NCBI RefSeq assembly: GCF_032854445.1
Contig: NC_088302.1
Span: forward strand, 52,048,046-52,112,045
Length of the DNA stretch: 64,000 nt
Origin: Liolophura sinensis
Lineage: Eukaryota > Mollusca > Polyplacophora > Chitonida > Chitonidae
Direction: 5' to 3'
Under the pieces are notes generated by a model. It made no database searches. It had not been told where the DNA came from and saw only the letters and a program-made list of their open reading frames with translations. The position numbers and the translations under genes are program-made. Positions 26,001 to 33,088 of the stretch are shown here, in pieces (positions within the stretch are counted from its first letter, which is position 1; every line of letters starts with the position of its first letter).

Positions 26001-29000
26001 CTACAGGTTTTTGCTTAGAAAAGATTTTAGGTGCATTGGAATGAGCTGTAGTTTCAAGGTTAAATCTCGTCTATCTTAATTCTTCAACCTTTTCAACCTC
26101 CTTTGCAACCAATAGTTTAACACATTCTGAGAGAGATATGTAGTGTAGTGAAATAATTTGCACAGTTTTATGAAGCTTGCATCTTTAATGACACAAACAA
26201 ATCAGTTTAGCATCATTCTCATGATAATTATATATACAAATCCCATTGAAATGAATGCTTTAGTAGTTGAAAAGGTTGAAGTTCTACAGTACGTAGAACT
26301 CCTCACCAGTCTTAATGCATGTTTACCACACATCTTAATGTTAATAGAAAACCTGAACAAATTTCTGTACACATCCCAAATATTTGTCCTGTTATGTATT
26401 CTATTCAGGGGCCGGTAAGTCAAACTAACTAAGGTTCTATTCATATAACTGGGTATGTACATGTGTTCTGTTAAGAAAGTTTTTGTTTAATAGAATGGGT
26501 TTCTTTTTTGTGTTTTCTTTACCACTGATTCTTATTATTTTCCTTTTTTTGTGTGTGTTGTTTTGTTTTTTTTTGTTAATTTTATTCTTTTTGTTTGTTT
26601 TGTTTTCATCTATTTTCTTTTAGCGCTAACTTGCCCAATTTTATTGCATCACTTACCAATTATTAAGGCCATATGGTGCATGAATTTTGAAAAAAAAAAT
26701 TAAATTTATTTTTAATGTCGAAAAGGAAAAAATTTACTTTTATCATAAGCCATAACAGTTTTATGAGGTTTGGTTGGATATCACAAAACCAAATGAGCAA
26801 AGACACATGGCATTTCATATTGTTATAAATATTTTTGATTAAAGTAATGAAAGATAATTGTCTTGTTGTACAGGCACGACACAGCACAGCTAACATTATG
26901 CAGCCTCCATCTACCAACACCAGGCAGAGACCTACAACAGGGGATAAAAGTACTCCGAAAAAATCCCCAAGAAGATCAGCTCGGCGCAGGTCTAAGTCTG
27001 CTGGTACACCTGTTGTATCGCAGGATGACCGTGAAAACCAACCAGATCTTGCTGTGGTGAGTCTCACCAAGTGGTTTAAAATGTCCCATCACTGAGGGCA
27101 GGTTTCATAAAGGGCACACAAACTTATGTTCATGTAACAACCATAGCAACTGACAGTGTAGACATGAAGGCACCATTACAGCTAGGCGATCATAATGATA
27201 AGATTGCTCCATGACTGCCAACGTCCTTACATTTGATATAAAACTATTTATTTATTTAAATAGTGTTTAATGCCATACCGACGAATTTCCTCTGAGTTAT
27301 GTATAACAGTGTTCTTTAAAATTCTTTGTTAAATCATGTTAAACATTTTGACTTTGGTCACTTCAGTTTTACTTATTCTACAGTCTCCACACAGTTGTGT
27401 ATTCCTGTTAACACATTGTACATTAATTCTGTTTCCAGGATCCAAGACGTGAGAGTATCGCCTTCAACATCGACAACACACCCAAAGCACTGCGTAGAGG
27501 CCTCAAGAGACAGACTGGTTTTGTACGAAATAATGCAGCTAGCAGAAACTCACAAGTTAGTAAACTCATAAATCTGTTTGAATCCTCTAATATCTGTGCT
27601 TCATCGCAGTCATTGATTGATTTAAGTGGGAAATCAGATAAGTGTACATCTTCCCGATCTATGACTGATTTAAGTGAAAAATCTAAAATGTGTACGTCCT
27701 CTCAATCTAAGGACGATATATGTGTGGCATCTAATCCTTGTACATTTTCCCAATCCATGACTGATTTAAGTTTAAAATCTAACATATCTACATCGTTTCA
27801 AAGTGAGGCAAATTTTAGTGAGAAATCCAACAGGTGCAGATTATCCCAATCTGGTGTTCTTACACCATCCAGGTCTGTGAGTGATTTAAGCTACAAATCT
27901 CCACCAACATGCAGCGAGTTAGGCACTGTCACAAAGTTAACTCCAGGTAGGATCAAAAATACATTCTCACTGAAGCTTACACAAACACCAACTGCACCAG
28001 ACAGTGGGCATCCGCAGGTCACACCTGTCAAGCCTCAATTCAGCAAACGTTTGTCACTTTTTACCATGACACCGCCTCCACCACATGTACCAAAACTGTC
28101 TCCTGCTGAACAACCGGTTCCACGCATGTGGAACGAACACAGCAAGAGTGTGTTTGGTAACATCGAACAGGCTGACACTGAAAGCAACAGGGACAAACAC
28201 ATAGGACAAACTGGTTCAAACACTGTTGGAAATAATGAGGCACTCTCTGACAAACAGACTGTTTCGGAAGCTAAAACCAGGAAGGATAAACCGATGAGTA
28301 GCTTGACAAGCAAAAGCAAGCAGACCACTCCTAATATCAGTAAGAGAAAATTGGCAGATATCTTGACACACAATCATAAGCAGGCAAGTCAAGGCAAGCC
28401 CCCTGTCCCAAATGCAAAAATCTGCAAGACTAACCATACAGAGCACATGACAGATAAAGGCAGCCAGAGCAATCCCACACAAACCAGTAAGCGAAATGGC
28501 CAGAGGAACATTATCCTTACGCGCCCACACAAAGTTCTCGGCACGAAGACAGTGCCAAGCAGACAAGACAACAAAAGAAATCTTTTGGACAAAGCACAAA
28601 CCACTGAGCCACCCACCCACAGTGGCACAAGCCCCACGCCCCAACAAAGAGTTCCCAGCACCAAGACTGTGCCAAGTAACGAAAAAGACAACCAAGGCAA
28701 TTTTGTAGATAAAGCACAAACCAGTAAGCCACCCACCCAAAGTGGCACTAGCTTCACGCACCCACACAAAGTTCCTAGCATCAAGTCCATGCCAAGCAGC
28801 CAACTCGACAGCCACTGTAGTCTTGTATATGAGGCACGAACCAGCAAAAGTACCCAAGAATTGAAACACTTTTGGGATTCTCTTTTAGCCAAATCTTCAA
28901 GGCCGCAATCAAACCCCCATAAACTCAAAACTGACGGGGTTTCTGCAGGCAAAACAGAGTCTTACTTACGTAGCCTGTTGTCGTCAAGCTCAAAGCAATG

Positions 29001-29001
29001 A
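10998..29001 (+). CDS. NUMA1: NUMA1 orthologue (nuclear mitotic apparatus protein), 5' end missing
   Basis: NuMA links dynein-dynactin and LGN to spindle poles and the cell cortex in mitosis. Proposed exons are 10998-11015 (partial), 11541-11658, 11994-12098, 12988-13208, 13720-17341, 17812-18030, 18687-18824, 19176-19443, 19768-19908, 21264-21444, 24202-24374, 25595-25869, 26874-27056 and 27439-29001. Junction phases agree throughout, except at 12098 where a G seems lost before GTAAGT. The product is about 2400 residues even without its N-terminus, longer than human NuMA (about 2100). It is a long coiled coil followed by a Ser-rich linker, an LGN-binding peptide (RRNTLCLPHLKSCYPLE), a basic stretch (KKSPRRSARRRSKS) and a conserved NTPKALRRGLKR block. 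The tail motifs make the orthology firm. The N-terminal Hook-like domain is not in the window. About ten single-base frameshifts interrupt exons between 12000 and 16800. Confidence 0.92.
11541..11658 (+). CDS. NUMA1: NUMA1 coiled-coil exon
   Basis: It follows TTTATCAG and precedes GTATTG. It reads QRIKELENQTKAVNHL... to ...EEAVR, a heptad-like coiled coil. It starts in phase 1 and ends in phase 2, fitting both neighbours. No frameshift was seen. Confidence 0.8.
11994..12098 (+). CDS. NUMA1: NUMA1 coiled-coil exon with damaged donor site
   Basis: It follows CTTTTTCAG and reads LRAKLEEFRHQK... to ...YTNLMNK. The 3' edge is AACAAGTAAGT. Joining it to the next exon as written gives an immediate stop. 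One more G (AACAAG followed by GTAAGT) restores both phase and a consensus donor, so a base was probably dropped from GG. Confidence 0.8.
12270..12605. repeat. 42-bp intronic minisatellite, 8 units
   Basis: There are eight head-to-tail units, each containing GATCCTGTTTGGTGTTGATG and ending ATGAGATACAAACTC. They are nearly identical, with single changes in units 4 and 5. Because 42 is a multiple of three, both strands show long false reading frames. The array lies in the NUMA1 intron 12099-12987. Confidence 0.95.
12988..13208 (+). CDS. NUMA1: NUMA1 coiled-coil exon, two frameshifts
   Basis: It follows GTGACTTCAG and starts IEALVAFKDKCDVLNEELSK. The frame breaks near 13062 (AAAGCGTCATAACC) and near 13108 (GGAAACATGGCTGAG). 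Each break is repaired by one extra base, giving ...VITRLEAESRNNKQELE, then MAEAKSATESRFKHLQ and ...EELLSNK. The donor is GTGGGT. Coding potential continues smoothly across both breaks, so sequence error is likelier than mutation. Confidence 0.75.
13613..13692 (+). mobile_element. SINE 3'-end fragment
   Basis: The stretch CATAATGCTGGCTGCTGTTG, then ATATTCTTGAATATGG and a CCAGTCAAATAAA end, matches the 3' part of the main SINE family found in full at 46137 and 49915. It is sense on the + strand, has no tRNA head, and ends just before the acceptor of the next NUMA1 exon. Confidence 0.7.
13720..17341 (+). CDS. NUMA1: NUMA1 giant coiled-coil exon (3.6 kb, about 1200 residues)
   Basis: This is the central rod, entered after CATTTGCAG and left at CTCGTG before GTCAGT. 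The reading frame moves among the three frames at about 14330, 14560, 14745, 15320, 15635, 16262, 16640 and 16740. The order (0,2,1,0,2,1,2,1,2) implies six single-base losses and two gains. Protein character continues across every break, so these look like long-read errors. Residue pattern: a heptad coiled coil; a block of 11-residue repeats KCQSLAEEHEL (14638-14940); more heptads; a second 11-residue block LAAKDQEFQSQ (15655-16270); and a 26-residue repeat KLQEGLRxKDExWEx... (16385-16550). The exon ends ...LGEELERFTLNQHSLV. A very long rod exon is also known in vertebrate NUMA1. Confidence 0.88.
14638..14940 (+). repeat. Coding 33-bp repeat block 1 (11-residue KCQSLAEEHEL type)
   Basis: About nine diverged units, for example KCQSLAEEHIQ, KCKTLAEEHEL, KCESLDETHEL, KHQTLSEEYEF, KYQSLGKNHEL, KCQSLAEDHEQ and RCQSLAKEHEQ. 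The strict 11-residue spacing marks a hendecad coiled coil, not heptads. One frameshift near 14745 falls inside. Confidence 0.85.
15655..16270 (+). repeat. Coding 33-bp repeat block 2 (11-residue LxAKDxEFQSQ type)
   Basis: Twelve consecutive 11-residue units such as LAAKDQEFQSQ, LTAKKEEFQSQ and LTAKDHEFQSQ run from 15655 to about 16050. Mixed units follow with an inserted QFQSELER segment (for example KIQEFQSELERKGQEF). KDQ and KKE units alternate at first, hinting at growth by 66-bp dimers. The antisense strand also stays open because of the period, but is not a gene. Confidence 0.92.
17500..17705 (+). mobile_element. tRNA-derived SINE, sense, in a NUMA1 intron
   Basis: The B-box-like TATGAGTTCAAGTACAGCTC is followed by the family body (CTGCCCGGTTTCCTCC, then CATAATGCTGG) and the end AGTACGGTGTAAAACACCAA with TCAATTAAATA. 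The A-box part is degraded. It lies between exons 17341 and 17812. Confidence 0.75.
17812..18030 (+). CDS. NUMA1: NUMA1 coiled-coil exon
   Basis: 73 codons, phase 0 at both ends, after CCTTTTCAG and before GTAACA. It reads SEVHDLTSRANEKAARCQEL... to ...KKRADTFAQK, rich in Glu and Gln. No frameshift. This exon is absent from the duplicate block, which starts one exon later. Confidence 0.88.
18687..18824 (+). CDS. NUMA1: NUMA1 coiled-coil exon
   Basis: 46 codons, phase 0 at both ends, after ATTTGTAG and before GTAGGA. It reads LKSIELSAQEERKAYEEEL... to ...VRNLTQKETK. The other copy of this exon is cut at position 1 of the window. Confidence 0.88.
19176..19443 (+). CDS. NUMA1: NUMA1 exon near the end of the coiled coil
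   Basis: It follows TTATTTAG and precedes GTGAGT. It reads IQGEFKSSEEKLKAVENKLK... to ...QEEQNHKKL. It starts in phase 0 and ends in phase 1. The matching exon in the duplicate block is 481-748, of identical length (268). Confidence 0.9.
19768..19908 (+). CDS. NUMA1: NUMA1 exon, end of the coiled coil
   Basis: Two acceptors lie close together (CTACAG and TCCAG five bases on). Only the first keeps phase with the previous exon, giving KKL-IQENRSLEVQLAHANR... to ...KNSTSS. The donor is GTGAGC and the end phase is 1. Duplicate exon: 1073-1213. Confidence 0.88.
20263..21221. repeat. 39-bp intronic minisatellite, second copy (about 24 units)
   Basis: Same units as at 1568-2603 (CTGTCCATCCTCCAGCTTTA core), filling the intron 19909-21263. 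It is shorter by about 76 bp, close to two units, with a few one- to three-base irregularities such as CATCCTCCTCCAGC. Confidence 0.92.
21264..21444 (+). CDS. NUMA1: NUMA1 exon, Ser/Pro-rich linker
   Basis: It follows CTCTCGACAG and precedes GTAAGT. It reads EDSIFDDSLDAASVHNKRHS, a Pro/Ser stretch, YFLRSRHDSTSSALSMNK and ...GDNISVSG. The acidic start resembles the region just after the rod in vertebrate NuMA. It starts in phase 1 and ends in phase 2. Confidence 0.85.
24202..24374 (+). CDS. NUMA1: NUMA1 exon, Ser/Thr-rich linker
   Basis: It follows CATTCCAG and precedes GTAAGT. It reads FANTPQGKSQSSSVVW... and ...SLQSLASLNSSLMSTISTES to ...SASIP. The Gln/Ser/Leu run (SQSLQSLASL) recalls the vertebrate TQSLARLGS stretch upstream of the LGN-binding site. 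Phase joins directly to 21444, so no exon is needed in the 2.7-kb intron. Confidence 0.85.
24707..24862. mobile_element. Fold-back element, second copy
   Basis: Counterpart of 6089-6242 with about two extra bases (for example GTTCCAAGTGGGG). Left end GAGAGACACAAG, right end CTTGTGTCTCTC. It lies in the intron 24375-25594. Confidence 0.6.
25595..25869 (+). CDS. NUMA1: NUMA1 LGN-binding exon
   Basis: It follows TTCCTCCAG and precedes GTGAGG. It reads GGAGSLFSCEDEEETG, EYEWNRLDELQ, then RRNTLCLPHLKSCYPLETQ, then a Ser/Arg stretch. The W-N-R-(I/L)-x-E-L-Q-x-R-N...PHLK(T/S)CYPLE pattern is the peptide by which vertebrate NuMA occupies the LGN (GPSM2) TPR groove. It is the strongest single piece of evidence for NUMA1. 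Starts phase 1, ends phase 0. Duplicate exon 6974-7248 is also intact. Confidence 0.95.
26874..27056 (+). CDS. NUMA1: NUMA1 basic-tail exon
   Basis: It follows TTGTTGTACAG and precedes GTGAGT. It reads ARHSTANIMQPPST..., then STPKKSPRRSARRRSKSAGT and ...NQPDLAV. The basic run is a likely nuclear localisation or microtubule-binding stretch. Phase 0 at both ends. The duplicate at 8262-8441 has lost several bases. Confidence 0.88.
27439..29001 (+). CDS. NUMA1: NUMA1 last coding exon with long repetitive tail
   Basis: It follows GTTTCCAG and is open in phase 0 for 520 codons to TGA at 28999-29001. It begins DPRRESIAFNIDNTPKALRR, matching the conserved vertebrate segment with (R)QSMAFSI-NTPKK. 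A lineage-specific tail follows. First come about five 20-residue repeats of the type SMTDLSxKSxxCTSSQ (27590-27900). Then a Pro-rich stretch (TPPPPHVPKLSPAEQP). Finally about three 40-residue repeats containing DKAQTxxPPTxSGTSxT and KVPSxKxxPS (28490-28850). It ends SLLSSSSKQ. The tail is predicted to be disordered. Confidence 0.88.
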   Translation, partial: DPRRESIAFNIDNTPKALRRGLKRQTGFVRNNAASRNSQVSKLINLFESSNICASSQSLIDLSGKSDKCTSSRSMTDLSEKSKMCTSSQSKDDICVASNPCTFSQSMTDLSLKSNISTSFQSEANFSEKSNRCRLSQSGVLTPSRSVSDLSYKSPPTCSELGTVTKLTPGRIKNTFSLKLTQTPTAPDSGHPQVTPVKPQFSKRLSLFTMTPPPPHVPKLSPAEQPVPRMWNEHSKSVFGNIEQADTESNRDKHIGQTGSNTVGNNEALSDKQTVSEAKTRKDKPMSSLTSKSKQTTPNISKRKLADILTHNHKQASQGKPPVPNAKICKTNHTEHMTDKGSQSNPTQTSKRNGQRNIILTRPHKVLGTKTVPSRQDNKRNLLDKAQTTEPPTHSGTSPTPQQRVPSTKTVPSNEKDNQGNFVDKAQTSKPPTQSGTSFTHPHKVPSIKSMPSSQLDSHCSLVYEARTSKSTQELKHFWDSLLAKSSRPQSNPHKLKTDGVSAGKTESYLRSLLSSSSKQ

Positions 29002-29122
29002 GTTTATGATGAACGATCCAGATTCCCCACATTGAGGCCTTGTCCTGCCTCATATACATGTAGGTAGAAGATGTCATACTCAACCACACAGTAAGACAGC
29101 TTCACTGTCAGTCAACCAAATC

Positions 29123-29139
29123 AAAAAAAAAAAAAAAAA
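29123..29139. repeat. A17 homopolymer where the duplicate contig ended
   Basis: The duplicate block stops after four A at the same place (10794-10797), directly before the N gap. A contig break at a homopolymer fits an assembly origin for the duplication. Confidence 0.9.
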
Positions 29140-29874
29140 TCCATCAACCGTTTCATAATAACACTGTTTTCATTTGTCCAAAGAGGGATGACAGGACATT
29201 CTGGTACACAACATTAAAAAAAATAATGAAATACCAAAGCAGCACTGCAAGCTCCCATTTCTGCAAACATGATTTCTACTACACATTCAGCATAATGTAA
29301 GCTTCTAAAAATGTTTACAGGTAAAATTAAACTAAAACGAGCATATGGATAAATGTAGAATTCTGAACCCAAAATGTTGAGGATGAAGTCCTGTCAGATG
29401 ATTTGCTGGTACTAATACATCTCAGCAAGGACACATTTCTCTGTTTTTCCAGTTTGGAAAAAGTATCAGTGACTTATCATGGTATGTCTGTGTCCACTGG
29501 ATTTTTCTGCCTTAAACACCCCCTCCCCTCACTCCCCAGTTTTGCAGTGTTTGCTTTTGATCTCTCTGAGATCTGCATTACCAAGTTTTACTCCATTGCA
29601 GACCTCCCCATACCTTGCCTCACACCTGATCTTCTCATTCCCAACTGACTTGATTGTTCAAGATAGTTTTGATGAATTCACTAACATTTTTGGGGGACAT
29701 CTTATCACTGCCATTGCTTGTCATTTTTTAGTGCAGCACAGTTTCAACATTGTTCTCATTAATTATGTTTGTCGCTAATTGGGATTGGTGGTAAAAGGTG
29801 AATGCAACATAAACAACCCCTCTGAGAACAGTTCAGAGGTGTGTGAATTAAAACTGTGATCTCAATAGCATGCT

Positions 29875-29935
29875 GCGCCACAGTATGGCTCAAATATTGC
29901 CAATGTGGCGTTAAGCCATAATCATTCATTCAATA
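29875..29935 (+). mobile_element. Short 3'-end fragment of another SINE type
   Basis: GCCAATGTGGCGTTAAGCCA followed by ATCATTCATTCA has the form of a SINE 3' tail with a short tandem end. Only about 60 bp remain. Confidence 0.5.
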
Positions 29936-30083
29936 GCATGCCCCTATGGTTGGCACATGTAAATGTTTGTTTACCTTGCAAGGCTTTTGTACAGACACAT
30001 ACAAATTTTATGAGTTTGTCTCAGAATTGAGACTTTTTCTGCTTTCAAACTTGACTAACATTATTTTTGTGTTTAATTTACAG

Positions 30084-30134
30084 ACAGAACGAAAACCCTT
30101 GACAAACCGCAACTATCTGCAGACGGGCCTCTAA
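30084..30134 (+). CDS. NUMA1: Possible alternative last exon of NUMA1
   Basis: A strong acceptor (GTGTTTAATTTACAG) precedes 16 codons, TERKPLTNRNYLQTGL, and a stop. Its phase 0 would let it join directly to the donor at 27056, skipping the long tail exon. No good donor was found near the end of 27439-29001. It could also be chance; transcript data are needed. Confidence 0.3.
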   Translation, partial: TERKPLTNRNYLQTGL

Positions 30135-31216
30135 AACCAGCATGCCTGTGCAGTGTTTTGTGTCACTGAGAAGCTATAGGTTCCATCATTAGTGCTTATC
30201 TCCACTCGTGTGCTATGCCAAGGCCTGTGCATACAGTTTTACGCAGACAAGGGGTCTTTTATGCCATTTTCTTAAGCACTTGTATCATGATTGTGTACAT
30301 AGTATATTTATAATAGTTTGGGCGATGTATTTTAAGTGCACCACACTCTTTTAAGTGATCTTGTTTATACATTAGACATACACACAGATGTGTAGTTCCC
30401 CATATTAAGCAGCAAACTTATATTATGTTCTACGTTTATATAACCTTAATGACATGAAGACTTGATTCTGATTAGCTACCACTGGTGATAGACAATGACA
30501 GTTAAAATCTGCTGCTACATTTGGAACTCAAATTCAGTGTACAGAACAAAACTTCAGCTTTGCCTGGACTTTTCTGTCTTAGCCTCAGCTATCTTGGTAC
30601 TAACCTCGACTTCCATGCCTAGCCTTAACTCTCTGTCTTGGCCTCAATTTCCCTGTTTTAGCCCAGACTTCCCTGTCTTAGCCACGACTATTCCTGCCTC
30701 ACAAAACAGATATTTGCCTCAGTTTTTTCTCCCTTTAATTTTGTTGATATGTAAATACATTTTTGTGTTGATATCACTGTAGTATTGGCCATACAACTAT
30801 GTAATGTTATCAGAAACCTGTTTGTGTTTCTTACATCACTTCACTATTGTGAACTCATTTACATATCATTTCCTGTGACACCTGTTTGTGGCACACCTTG
30901 TGTGTGTATATACAGATATTTGTAAACATTTAGGCAATAGGATTTACTGCTGTTAGATGTCAAAACGTGGGGTTTTCTAAGATCAGGTTATGCGATTCTC
31001 AAAATAGTTTATTACCAGGCTTTGTTTCTCTAAGAAAAGCCCATTTTTTTTTTCATTACTCAGAGAGATGATTTCTACCTCCAAAATGGAAATGTACGTC
31101 TTTTTTCAAAATAATCATGGTTTTCACTGAAAAATTGGAATCTGAGAATTTAATGGTTGTGATATGCACTACTTCCAGCTAAATTTTTGATTGGAAAGAT
31201 TTAAATCATTAAATCA

Positions 31217-31222
31217 AATAAA
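31217..31222 (+). terminator. Candidate poly-A signal for NUMA1
   Basis: AATAAA in CAAATAAAGTGTGTGTGT, followed by a GT-rich stretch as usual downstream of cleavage sites. It is the first canonical + strand signal I found after the stop codons at 29001 and 30134. Confidence 0.4.

Positions 31223-31266
<44 letters not shown>
31223..31266. repeat. (GT)n(AT)n microsatellite
   Basis: GTGTGTGT followed by about 11 AT units and an imperfect continuation to ATATACATACA. Confidence 0.9.
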
Positions 31267-31267
<1 letters not shown>

Positions 31268-31644
31268 CAAAAAACCATTACAACTGTATCTTTGAGTAGA
31301 TCTTACTTTTATTTGTTGCATAAAACCAATACAGGATTTTAAGTTTGTGTGAGTTGTTTTCCTTGCTGCTTGTTAAGACGTCACTATTGTGTATACAGTT
31401 GTATTAAGTAAAACTAAAGTATTATTTGAAGAATGAAAAGTCTCCCTCACATCATTTATTAATGTGTGGGACGCACGCCATTGATGGCTCTTTATCTGAA
31501 TACTCAAATTAGTGTGAGATTCCATGGACGTGTAGATATTGTATGTGCAATTTACTGAAGCCAGAGTCTCACTTTAGAGTGAGATTTACATGTTGTCACT
31601 GAGACTCGTGCCCATGTCTCAGTCCAGTCCTATCAGTTTGATAT

Positions 31645-31760
31645 ATTTATTTGATTTGAATCTAATGCCATACTTAAGAATATGTAATGTATACAACAGT
31701 GACCATCATTACAGTTGGAGGGAACCACGCAGCGTCCACGACCCATGACCTTCCCACGTG
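31645..31760 (-). mobile_element. Degenerate SINE remnant
   Basis: ATTTATTTGATTTGAATCTA, then ATGCCATACTTAAGAATAT, resembles the family end (TTTGATTGGTGTTTTACGCC, then GTACTCAAGAATAT). CGACCCATGACC may be the remains of the body. Strongly diverged. Confidence 0.4.
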
Positions 31761-32360
31761 TGACAGGAAAGGAAGTCCTACCAGTTTCATATTACATTAA
31801 TTGTATGAAGTGGATGGTCTCAGATTGACATGTTTAAAAAAAAAAAATTAAAAACAAACAAACAGGTATTTGAGACCTTTTTACATCCACATAATCACAG
31901 GCTTGAAAAAAATGTATATTTGATTTGCTGTTGAGGCAAATTTCAATTAGACAGTGATGTGATTTGGATGTAGTTCGTGCACCTTAAGTTCTGAGTTCCA
32001 TTCCATTATTGCTAAAGGTAAGAAAAAAGTTCCTTTTGTACCATGTGATACATCAGAAATGCACCTATGTTTGATTATATTTATGATAACATGGACATCT
32101 GAAAAACATTTCTCAAACATCAAGTACACACAAGAGCTGAGCAGAACTTCCTCCAGAAAAGTGGTGTCATTTGTGCTTTCAGAACATGGCACGACTGGTA
32201 ACTAATAAAGTCAACAAAAGTTGCTTAACATTTTTTATGAATGGCACGACAGTTTCACTTTTAGAAACTGAATAGTGTAGTCTGAAAATTCCCCTGGAGT
32301 TGTGGAAAAGTGCTTTGACATGTATCCAGTATACGCTAATCAGAATTACATGTTATTGGA

Positions 32361-32573
32361 TTTATTTGATTGGTGTTTTAAGCCATTCTCAAGAATATTT
32401 CACTTATACAATGGCGGCGAGCATTATGGTGGGAGGAAAACGGGGAACAGCCCCGGGGAACCAACGACCATCCGCAGGTTGCCGACAGGCCTTCCTACAT
32501 ACGGCCGGAGACGAAGCCAGCATGAGCTGGACTTGAACTCACAGTGACCGCACGCAGGCCCCCAGAAATACAT
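32361..32573 (-). mobile_element. tRNA-derived SINE, A-box region lost
   Basis: It starts TTTATTTGATTGGTGTTTTA and continues through the body CATTATGGTGGGAGG and the antisense B box GGACTTGAACTCACAGTGAC. It then jumps to GCAGGCCCCC without the A-box segment. Confidence 0.85.
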
Positions 32574-33082
32574 GCAGGCCCTGAGAAACACAATAACAGA
32601 CAATTATTCAGTACATTTCACACAAATATATACATACACACTGTACATCCAAGACTTTGAGGACACAGAAAATTGACTGATTGTACGAGTGCTGTTCTAC
32701 AGCTGAGCACAAGGGCCAGTTTCACAAGACTACAGGAACGTTCCTCTCTAAATTTCTGCCTCATTAAGCTATGCTGTTTCAGATGTATCCCTTGTAGTAT
32801 GGTGTAAGTGTAGCCACAGACATGCTGGTATGCCACTTGCAGAAATGCTGGAGTGCCACTCGCAGAAATGCTGGTATGCCACTTCATTATTTTGCATAAT
32901 GGCATTTCTTTTACTCTACTCCATCTTTCATCCAACTAGCATTCTGAGCCGTACTTTGACAAAACTTCATATATCAGTTTTTAGTAAATTTTCGCATAAA
33001 TGACGTCGCTATAACCTAGAAAACATCTATTCACAAGAAAGTTACAAGAAACAAGAAAATTTCACTGATCAGTCAGCAAAGC

Positions 33083-33088
33083 TTTATT
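33083..33088 (-). terminator. Candidate distal poly-A signal for RNF121
   Basis: TTTATT on the + strand (AATAAA on -), in AAAGCTTTATTGCTTGCAG. It would give a 3' UTR of about 4.8 kb. A nearer TTTATT at about 37343 is an alternative. Confidence 0.3.
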
